Shown: positions 45,211-51,366 of the stretch, one piece after another | Numbering within the stretch: position 1 is the stretch's first letter | Layout: every line of letters starts with the position of its first letter | DNA from: SAR324 cluster bacterium | GTDB lineage: Bacteria > SAR324 > NAC60-12 | NCBI GenBank assembly: GCA_015231825.1 | Contig: JADGAV010000034.1 | Span: forward strand, 1,248-52,613 | Direction of reading: 5' to 3' | DNA length: 51,366 nt | Translations under genes and position numbers: made by a program | Notes under the pieces: generated by a model | Told to the model about the DNA's origin: nothing | Databases searched by the model: none | The model's input: the letters and a program-made list of their open reading frames with translations, nothing else

Positions 45211-45984
45211 TCAGTCTTTCCAGGGGAACAGAAGCCCACGAATCGTTCTCTTGCCAACTGTCTCCCGGTCATTGAGAAGCAAGTCTTCCCAGGGAATGGC
45301 ATTGCGCCTGGCATTAGGAGAAGTTTCCAGATAATCGTATTTATACAATCTCAATTTTACCGCCACGTTAAACCCCAGCATCACTGTCGCAATTCCCGGA
45401 ATCAAAAATCCGGTACCCAGTGAGATCAGCAAAATGAGAACCCCTCCAATCGACAGTCCTAACGAAAAAAAACTGTTGTCCAGAAAAAAAAGGAGGCTTT
45501 TTTTTAGTGTTTTTGCAAAACCTGCCTCCAGCCTTGCTTCCAACGGAAAAAACCATTGTATAATCAAAAAAATTCCAATAACGGTCCAGAAGTAAAACCA
45601 GATCAGCATCACCTGCCAAAATGAAGTTGCCTGCTTATAAAATGGAATCAGAAGCGAGAATGTGAACAAAAAATAGGCAATCATTCCCCCAAAGAGAAAA
45701 CTGTTTTTGCAAGTTTGTTTGAAATATTGAAAAATAATAGAGAAGTCTGGTGTCTGATAGTCTGAAATATCCTTTGTCATTCTGGCAATCAGTCCCGTAT
45801 ATACAAAGAAAACTTCACATTTCAGAAATAAAAACAGAAAAGAGAGAAAAGTGTATTCGGAAAATGGGGAAGGGATCGAAAAAATTAATGCAAGGACAAC
45901 AAGATAGCCCAGATTGAACAAAAAAATGATAAAAAAATTATCCCACCAGTCGAAAAAAATTTTCTTGATCATAAATAGAAACAT
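45211..45984 (-). CDS. Conserved polytopic membrane protein of unknown function
   Basis: A 257-residue inner-membrane protein with about six hydrophobic segments, the first at about 15-38. The C-terminus is polar with LRLYKYDYLETSPNARR and ends in GLLFPWKD. The start at 45984 has GGAG at good spacing; the open frame continues 28 codons upstream to 46068 without a site. The layout is like YesL/DUF975-type proteins, but I cannot assign it to a named family. Confidence 0.75.
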   Translation of the reverse strand: MFLFMIKKIFFDWWDNFFIIFLFNLGYLVVLALIFSIPSPFSEYTFLSFLFLFLKCEVFFVYTGLIARMTKDISDYQTPDFSIIFQYFKQTCKNSFLFGGMIAYFLFTFSLLIPFYKQATSFWQVMLIWFYFWTVIGIFLIIQWFFPLEARLEAGFAKTLKKSLLFFLDNSFFSLGLSIGGVLILLISLGTGFLIPGIATVMLGFNVAVKLRLYKYDYLETSPNARRNAIPWEDLLLNDRETVGKRTIRGLLFPWKD

Positions 45985-46198
45985 TGAATCTCCAGGTACA
46001 GACTGAATTGTTTTCCAGCTCAATTTTTTACTGTTTTTGATGACAGCTCGAGACACGAAAACTATCACAAGCGTTGAATTTTTTCTTCTTCTTTGTCAGA
46101 AAGGAATCATCCTCGGCAATTTAGCTTTTAAAGAAGCTCAGACTGGGGTAATCTTGTCCAGGAAACCACTCTAGATCCCTTGAATCTGAATTATCAAA

Positions 46199-46837
46199 AT
46201 GGTTAATGATACTTCGAGGCGAGACTTTATGCATGTACTATTGATTTTTTGTTTGATCGGTCTATCTTTTCCCGTTTCATTGGAAGCCCAAAGTTTTTTC
46301 AGTACAGAATCCCTTCGTAAAAAATTCTTCGAAAAAGCAGACAATTCTAAAGATCCGGAGCAGCTGAAGTATTCTTTTGAAGGAAGCGTCAGTCGGATAA
46401 CCGATTCTGAAAGTATTTGGATTTATATCGAGAACAAGCAGGATTATCTTCGCTGGACTTATAAACTGTCTCAAAGCAATCTCAACCGAGATCGACAGGA
46501 AGTCCGGGTCTGGTTGAGTTATGTTTCACCCAAGCGATCAGTCAGCCGGGGAAGAGAATATAATGAATGGTTCACCGATAAAAAAGTTCCCTATGAAATT
46601 GCCAAGAAATTTAGAAACCGTCGCGTTCGGGTTGATTATCAGCTGCTTGAGAAAGTTCATCGTTTAGTAGGAATGGTCTGGGCTGCTGATGTCAGTGTCA
46701 ATTTGTGGCTGGTGCAAAACGGGTGGTCGTTTTACCTGATCGAAAAAGGTGATTCGCCCTATCATGATGATTTCGTGAAGGCGGAAAAAACGGCTCGAGA
46801 TCAGCAATTGGGTTTGTGGGAATCTATCAAACAATGA
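46199..46837 (+). CDS. SNase-like OB-fold protein with Tat-type signal peptide
   Basis: A 212-residue exported protein. The N-terminus SRRDFMHVLL fits the twin-arginine consensus (S-R-R-x-F-x-K-like), followed by a hydrophobic stretch and a cleavage site near LEAQS (about 30). This is why I keep the first ATG rather than the one at 46229. The rest follows the staphylococcal nuclease fold, with the typical ending VNLWLVQNGWSFYL ... AEKTARDQQLGLW. The D-G-D-T and R-x-x-x-I-D-A-P-E catalytic motifs are absent, so it is probably non-catalytic. Confidence 0.75.
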   Translation: MVNDTSRRDFMHVLLIFCLIGLSFPVSLEAQSFFSTESLRKKFFEKADNSKDPEQLKYSFEGSVSRITDSESIWIYIENKQDYLRWTYKLSQSNLNRDRQEVRVWLSYVSPKRSVSRGREYNEWFTDKKVPYEIAKKFRNRRVRVDYQLLEKVHRLVGMVWAADVSVNLWLVQNGWSFYLIEKGDSPYHDDFVKAEKTARDQQLGLWESIKQ

Positions 46838-46902
46838 GCTGCCCGATCAGTTTTTAAAACCTTGCTTGGGCAGTGTTGCTTTCTGGATGAAATTAACAAT
46901 AT

Positions 46903-47604
46903 ATGGAAAATGATCACAGCATTCAGGCGAATCTGATCCTGCTCAAACAAAAAATTACTGAATCCGCTCTCAGATCAGGGAGAACCGAAAAAGATGTGCA
47001 GCTGGTTGCAGTTTCCAAAACGTTTCCTGTTCCGATGATTCGAGAGGCTTTTGAAGCAGGTCAATGGCGTTTTGGAGAAAATCGGATCCAGGATGCCCTG
47101 CAGAAAATTCCTTTGCTTCCAGAATCTTTGGAATGGCATTTCGTCGGCCATCTCCAAAAAAATAAAGCCCGGCAATGCCCAGGGAATTTCCAGTGGATTC
47201 ATTCCATTGATTCCACTGAACTGGTTAAGACGTTAGAAAAGCGGTGCGAATTGGAAAAAAAGAATATCAATGCTTTGATCCAGGTAAATCTAAGTAAAGA
47301 GACAACGAAAAGCGGGCTATTGGAATGGGATGACTTATGTACTGTTGCAGAGGAAATCCTTGGCTGCCGGTGGCTCAAATTAAAAGGATTGATGACAATT
47401 GCAGATCCGCAGGACAGCGAAAAAGACACTCGTAAAACCTTTGCTATGCTCGCTCACTGGAGAGAACGATTGGTTCAAAAATTTGGCAACCAGGAGGAAT
47501 GCACGGAACTTTCAATGGGAATGTCTGCAGACTATTTATGGGCGATTGAAGAAGGAGCAACCTTAATTCGTATCGGGAGTGCAATTTTTGGAAAACGTGG
47601 TTGA
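46903..47604 (+). CDS. yggS: YggS-family pyridoxal phosphate homeostasis protein
   Basis: A 233-residue cytoplasmic PLP-binding protein of the alanine-racemase N-terminal fold. The PLP lysine is Lys39 in LVAVSKTFP, with WRFGENRIQDALQKI, EWHFVGHLQKNK and ELSMGMSADYLWAI in order. It controls free PLP levels in other bacteria. It opens the yggS-proC-yggT cluster common in proteobacteria and overlaps proC. Confidence 0.95.
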   Translation: MENDHSIQANLILLKQKITESALRSGRTEKDVQLVAVSKTFPVPMIREAFEAGQWRFGENRIQDALQKIPLLPESLEWHFVGHLQKNKARQCPGNFQWIHSIDSTELVKTLEKRCELEKKNINALIQVNLSKETTKSGLLEWDDLCTVAEEILGCRWLKLKGLMTIADPQDSEKDTRKTFAMLAHWRERLVQKFGNQEECTELSMGMSADYLWAIEEGATLIRIGSAIFGKRG

Positions 47605-48433
47605 ACTGAAAAGAGAAGAAACGATTCCCCATCGTCCAGTTTCTTTGGGCTTTATTGGATGGGGAATGTTTGGGCAGGGTTTGCAGTCTCTTCAACGCAC
47701 TGAAAATTCAAGCAGGCATCAGAAAGGATGGATTTTCCCCCTGGATGATCTTCCTGAAGAAAGCAACGGATGGAAAATCGTACTGGATTTGGACCATCTG
47801 TTTTCCCGGGCAAATGTCATTTTTGTCGATGCTGCCTATGAAGATTTGAAGCTGTTGTTTCCCCGTATTCGTCTACTCGTTTCTGACTCCCATTTGCTAG
47901 TTTTTTTAGGGGCCGATGTGTCTTTCAAAAAAATAAGTGAGCAGATTACGGAACGCAAAGTCATCCGGTGTCTGGTGAGCCCGGTTCGGCGGTTTTTGGA
48001 TATTTCTCTCGTTTTTGCCGCTTCCCAAATGGTCAGTGCTCAAGAACTTGAACAATTTTTTCAGGTGCTGGACGGTCTGCCAGTAGTCCTGGAAGTGGAT
48101 TCTGAAAGTCAGCTGGAAGCCCTGCAGGGATTGATCAGCACCGGGCCTGCTATCGGCTATTCAATCATCGATGCATTGGCCGATGGGGCTTTGAAAATGC
48201 AGATTCCACGGAAAACAGGCTTGTTGTTAGCGGCTCATGTCTTGTTTGGTGCTGCACGCACATTTCTGGAATCCGAAATTCATCCGGGAGTGCTTCGGGA
48301 TCAATCCATCACTCAAAAAGGGATTCCTCTTTCCGGACTCGTATCCCTGGAAAAATCCGGCTTTCGTGGTAGTATAGTCCAGGCCATCGAAGAAGCGGCA
48401 AACGAAGCTCAAAAAAAATCACGTTCTGAATAA
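47579..48433 (+). CDS. proC: Pyrroline-5-carboxylate reductase family protein, divergent
   Basis: A 284-residue NAD(P)-dependent reductase of the ProC family, the last step of proline synthesis. The Rossmann start is LGFIGWGMFGQGL (usual GxGxM pattern changed), and the dimerisation half has STGPAIGYSIIDALADGALKMQIPRKTGLLLAAHVLFGAA and ESEIHPGVLRDQ. The usual G-G-T-T-I-x-G-L reads KGIPLSGL. These changes leave open whether it still makes proline or has another role. The start is a GTG overlapping yggS by 26 bases; TTG 47588 or GTG 47597 are alternatives. Confidence 0.8.
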   Translation: MQFLENVVELKREETIPHRPVSLGFIGWGMFGQGLQSLQRTENSSRHQKGWIFPLDDLPEESNGWKIVLDLDHLFSRANVIFVDAAYEDLKLLFPRIRLLVSDSHLLVFLGADVSFKKISEQITERKVIRCLVSPVRRFLDISLVFAASQMVSAQELEQFFQVLDGLPVVLEVDSESQLEALQGLISTGPAIGYSIIDALADGALKMQIPRKTGLLLAAHVLFGAARTFLESEIHPGVLRDQSITQKGIPLSGLVSLEKSGFRGSIVQAIEEAANEAQKKSRSE

Positions 48434-48452
48434 TTATGAGGAGAAGAAACAA

Positions 48453-48713
48453 ATGAATGGTGTTCCCATCGCATTGATCCAAGTGCTGAGTGCTGTTTTG
48501 GATATTTATACCTTTATTCTGGTTGCCCGTGCTTTGATCTCCTGGGTCAGCCCTGATCCCCGCAATCAAATCGTTCAGTTGCTCCATCGTTTGACAGAAC
48601 CTGTCCTTGCTCCGGTTCGCAGAACCATCCCTCCAATCGGTGGAATGGATCTTTCGGTTCTGGTCGTTTTGGTCGCAATTCAGCTGATTCGGTCGACATT
48701 GCTGAGATTTTAA
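48453..48713 (+). CDS. yggT: YggT family membrane protein
   Basis: An 86-residue inner-membrane protein with two hydrophobic segments. The conserved ARALISWVSPDPRNQIVQLLHRLTEPVLAPVRR-type block (residues about 25-57) is diagnostic of YggT. AGGAG precedes the ATG. It completes the yggS-proC-yggT cluster; the family is linked to osmotic tolerance and cell-division-associated functions in other organisms, without a settled mechanism. Confidence 0.93.
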   Translation: MNGVPIALIQVLSAVLDIYTFILVARALISWVSPDPRNQIVQLLHRLTEPVLAPVRRTIPPIGGMDLSVLVVLVAIQLIRSTLLRF

Positions 48714-49077
48714 AGATACCCCGTCGGTCCTTTTTTATTAAATTCCGTCAATTGAGCATTTCCTGGTTATAAATGAAATCAGTGTGAAGAACTTCCTGCT
48801 TTCTGAATTTTTTTAGGATATTGAAAATTTGTTGCACAGGAAATGACTTCCCTGCACTGCCAATATTGTGTAAAAACTAACTGGTATTTAGAAGTACATC
48901 CTGGAAAATTTCGTCAGTAATCTCCTTTGTAAGTATTGGTCAGGAATATTTTAGCTTGAATTCTTCCGGGTCGGCACGTTATGGGAGGAGAGGAAATAGT
49001 TTTGTTTCGTTTGAGAAAACTGAAATGATGTTTGATACGAGCAGTAAACATTCAATGTAAATTGTAAGGAGAACCCT
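48714..49077. other. Intergenic region upstream of the antiporter gene
   Basis: No gene or clear hairpin is visible in these 364 bases. A T-rich run at 48728-48738 may end the yggT transcript. The region presumably holds the antiporter promoter; AAGGAG lies before the ATG at 49078. Confidence 0.5.
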
Positions 49078-51069
49078 ATGAGACGTTTTTTAAAACTGGG
49101 GATGATCGGTTTGACCTTGATTGGTATCGCAACGCTGGTTTATGCAGCAGGTAGCGGTGGGACAGGCTTCGAGATAACGGACTCTGTCCTAGAAACATTA
49201 AACGTTGATATCAAATCGGTACCAGATTCTGTCGGGGAGGAGTCTGTGAAAGCCATTGGCGGTCTGAAGGGAAAAGTATTTTACAATGAGAAGGTGTTTT
49301 TTGAAGAAATTAGTGGAGTTGTTGGTGAAAAAACCTCAGAAGCTTTTAAGCATTTGGTGGTTTATCGGGCCAGTAAAGTTCCAGTTTTTCCACGCCCAAT
49401 CAGTACATACTTAGGAGAAGAAAAACTGGGAGTGTTGGGAATTGTCACCAATCGTTTTAAAGCGGAACCATTTAACTTGATCGCGACGCTGATATTCCTT
49501 TTTGCCATTATTCATACCTTCCTTACGACGAAATTTTTAGCAATTGCTCATCATTTGGCTCATGACTATGATGAATCGGTCAAAGCGGGAAATCCCAAAG
49601 AAGCCAAACGTTTTGGTTCTGAGGTGCTTCACTTTGTCGGGGAAGTGGAGGCCGTCTTCGGAATTTGGGCCATTGCTCTGGGGATTGTCATTCTCCTTTT
49701 TTATGGACCTTCTCTGATGGTCCATTATCTCAGTCATGTGAACTATACGGAACCTATGTTTGTGGTCGTGATCATGACACTGGCGTCCACTCGGCCTGTA
49801 ATTAAATTAGCTGAATTGATGATGAAGGCAGTTGCCAATCGTCTGGGTGGAAATTTAGCAGCATGGTGGTTCACAATCCTGATTTTTGGTCCGTTGCTCG
49901 GCTCTTTTATTACCGAACCAGCAGCAATGACGATTTCTGCTTTGCTGTTGGCCAAAAGATTTTATTCTCTTGATCCGAGTCCGAAGTTTGCCTATGCCAC
50001 CATTGGTTTGCTTTTCGTCAATATTTCTGTAGGGGGAACCCTTTCTCATTTTGCGGCACCTCCCGTATTGATGGTCGCTACTCCCTGGGAATGGGGAATG
50101 GGCTTTATGTTTTTGAATTTTGGATGGAAGGCAACATTAGGAATCGTTATTGCTTCAGGAGTATATTACCTGTTCAATAAATCCGAACTGTTAGAAATGG
50201 AAAAAAGATTTCATGCTCTGGAATCAAAAAGAAGACTGCAAATCACAGAAATTGACCGCAAAGGATTAGAACTGGAATTTAGCAAAATGGATATTGTTGC
50301 CAGTGAAGAATTAGGGTTCAGTGCTTCTTTTGAAAAGAGATGTGCAGAAATCAAAGAACAATTTAAAAGTCAGATAGCAGGTAAATTCAAGCAATCTCCT
50401 GAACTGGAATCTGCTTTTGAGTATATCTTTGAAGAGGTTAAATTCAATGAAACACAAAAAACACTGCCTGGGCTACTTCCTCCAAATAAGCGCGCTCCTT
50501 ATCGTGATCCTAATTGGGATACCCGTCCTGACCATGTGCCTTTTTGGGTGATGGGGGTCCATGTTTTCTTTATGGCCTGGACGGTGATCAATGCCCATCA
50601 TCCTCCTTTATTCATCGCTGGATTTTTGTTTTATCTTGGGTTTGCACAAGCAACAAACCCTTTTCAAAACCGTACTGATTTGAAACCGGCATTATTGGTG
50701 GGATTTTTTCTGGCAGGTCTGGTGATTCATGGAGGTGTGCAAGCCTGGTGGATTGCTCCTGTGCTGGGTAGTTTGGGAGAAGTTCCTCTGATGATTGGAG
50801 CAACGGTTTTGACGGCTTTTAATGACAACGCAGCGATAACCTATCTCAGCACTTTAATTCCAAACCTCGGAGATGAATTCAAATATGCGGTTGTTGCAGG
50901 AGCTGTAACCGGAGGGGGACTGACTGTCATTGCGAATGCACCCAACCCAGCAGGTCAATCCATTTTAGCTCGATTTTTTGAAAATGGTGTTTCTCCCGCT
51001 GGACTGGTCAAAGCCGCTTTCATCCCTACCATCATCATGGGGCTTTGTTTTATGCTGCTTCGGTTTTAA
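49078..51069 (+). CDS. Putative Na+/H+ antiporter
   Basis: A 663-residue inner-membrane protein of the uncharacterised putative Na+/H+ antiporter family (PF07399-like). A signal-peptide-like first segment (about 5-24) is followed by about 110 extracytoplasmic residues. Membrane segments run from about 130 to 375, with TEPAAMTISALLL and GGTLSHFAAPPVLMVATPWEW as conserved loops. A charged cytoplasmic domain covers about 385-480, and a second membrane part (490-663) includes TVLTAFNDNAAITYLSTLIP and VIANAPNPAGQ. It was assigned by its similarity to that family and predicted layout, not by proven transport. Confidence 0.85.
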   Translation: MRRFLKLGMIGLTLIGIATLVYAAGSGGTGFEITDSVLETLNVDIKSVPDSVGEESVKAIGGLKGKVFYNEKVFFEEISGVVGEKTSEAFKHLVVYRASKVPVFPRPISTYLGEEKLGVLGIVTNRFKAEPFNLIATLIFLFAIIHTFLTTKFLAIAHHLAHDYDESVKAGNPKEAKRFGSEVLHFVGEVEAVFGIWAIALGIVILLFYGPSLMVHYLSHVNYTEPMFVVVIMTLASTRPVIKLAELMMKAVANRLGGNLAAWWFTILIFGPLLGSFITEPAAMTISALLLAKRFYSLDPSPKFAYATIGLLFVNISVGGTLSHFAAPPVLMVATPWEWGMGFMFLNFGWKATLGIVIASGVYYLFNKSELLEMEKRFHALESKRRLQITEIDRKGLELEFSKMDIVASEELGFSASFEKRCAEIKEQFKSQIAGKFKQSPELESAFEYIFEEVKFNETQKTLPGLLPPNKRAPYRDPNWDTRPDHVPFWVMGVHVFFMAWTVINAHHPPLFIAGFLFYLGFAQATNPFQNRTDLKPALLVGFFLAGLVIHGGVQAWWIAPVLGSLGEVPLMIGATVLTAFNDNAAITYLSTLIPNLGDEFKYAVVAGAVTGGGLTVIANAPNPAGQSILARFFENGVSPAGLVKAAFIPTIIMGLCFMLLRF

Positions 51070-51115
51070 CCAGGATTTTCAGGGCCGTTTTAATGAACTA
51101 AGGTTTTTTATTAAG

Positions 51116-51366
51116 CTAAACACCTTTGACAACCATACTGAAAAAATTCAGAACAGGAGCCGGATAAAGTCCCAGCACAATGGCCATTGCGGCAAGAGCC
51201 AATATGGGAAGGCTCATGGTCAATGGAGGATCTTTGATATGTTCCGAGTTCATTTTAAGCGGTCCGAAAAAAATTCTAATTCCTACCAAAAAGGTATACA
51301 CCAATGTTAAAAGGGTTGAGAGGATTGCCACGGATACAAAAATCACTCCTCCCGGATGGGATTTCA
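51116..51366 (-). CDS. Proton-conducting membrane subunit (Mrp/Nuo type), 3' end only
   Basis: The reading frame enters from beyond the right edge, and 82 codons to the stop are visible. The visible part reads HPGGVIFVSVAILSTLLTLVYTF, then FFGPLK, then a last hydrophobic segment ending AAMAIVLGLYPAPVLNFF. This pattern is the C-terminus of NuoL/NuoM/NuoN or MrpA/MrpD-like subunits. Which of these it is cannot be told from the fragment. It converges on the antiporter gene, with 46 bases between the stops. Confidence 0.8.
   Translation of the reverse strand, partial: KSHPGGVIFVSVAILSTLLTLVYTFLVGIRIFFGPLKMNSEHIKDPPLTMSLPILALAAMAIVLGLYPAPVLNFFSMVVKGV

Noticed and set aside
46837..46872. CTGCCC...GGGCAG inverted repeat after the SNase-like gene
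   Set aside because: Only six pairs with a loop of more than 20 bases and no T-run; too weak for a terminator.
1..51366. CRISPR arrays, insertion sequences, phage genes, tRNA and rRNA genes
   Set aside because: No regularly spaced repeats, transposase or integrase genes, or RNA gene patterns were seen on either strand.

Overview
The window is bacterial chromosome from a Gram-negative organism of moderate to low GC, densely packed with genes. Evidence for a Gram-negative cell is the set of periplasmic binding proteins with signal peptides, a lipobox remnant, a Tat-type leader, an HtrA protease, an AapJQMP transporter and a three-subunit PntAA/PntAB/PntB transhydrogenase. The mix of genes (alphaproteobacteria-like transporters beside a DUF1847 protein, SpoVR/PrkA/DUF444 genes and TMTC-like TPR proteins) would fit a marine deltaproteobacteria-like lineage such as SAR324. 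That assignment is inference only; no rRNA gene is present. I found no tRNA, rRNA, insertion sequence, phage gene or CRISPR array.

Region 1 (1-11.4 kb) is nitrogen and amine acquisition. It opens with a decayed lipoprotein gene, then a very well conserved creatinase, which converges on a polyamine-type ABC transporter operon (ATPase, binding protein, two permeases). A complete general amino-acid ABC transporter (aapJQMP) follows. In both operons a hairpin lies directly after the binding-protein gene, as expected for differential expression of the abundant binding protein.

Region 2 (11.8-19.4 kb) is redox and carbon metabolism: the pntAA-pntAB-pntB transhydrogenase operon preceded by a possible 17-codon leader ORF, a DOPA-dioxygenase-like protein, an Entner-Doudoroff-type pair (KDPG aldolase and a KDG kinase-like sugar kinase), dtd, and an ECF sigma factor with a co-transcribed unknown gene.

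Region 3 (19.6-34.5 kb) holds a 1129-residue secreted FG-GAP/VCBS protein with fifteen calcium-loop repeats in three blocks of five, an HtrA protease, a degenerate APH-like kinase, and a tight cluster of a TMTC-like membrane/TPR protein with ribD (reductase only), ribBA and rlmB. It ends with a divergent SHMT-like enzyme, an LtaS/sulfatase-like membrane protein with an altered metal site, and a GFA-family zinc protein.

Region 4 (34.6-45 kb) is the most notable: one minus-strand operon encoding PrkA-like AAA+ kinase, DUF444/YeaH von Willebrand protein, SpoVR, and a second, different PrkA-like AAA+ kinase, probably followed by a DUF1847 metal protein. In E. coli the related genes are yeaG-yeaH plus a separate ycgB; here two PrkA paralogues bracket the DUF444-SpoVR pair. 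A metallo-beta-lactamase-fold protein with an unrecognised N-terminal half is divergent from it.

Region 5 (45.2-51.4 kb) has a membrane protein, a Tat-leader SNase-like OB-fold protein, the widespread yggS-proC-yggT cluster, a large putative Na+/H+ antiporter, and the 3' end of a proton-conducting (Mrp/Nuo-type) membrane subunit that runs off the window.
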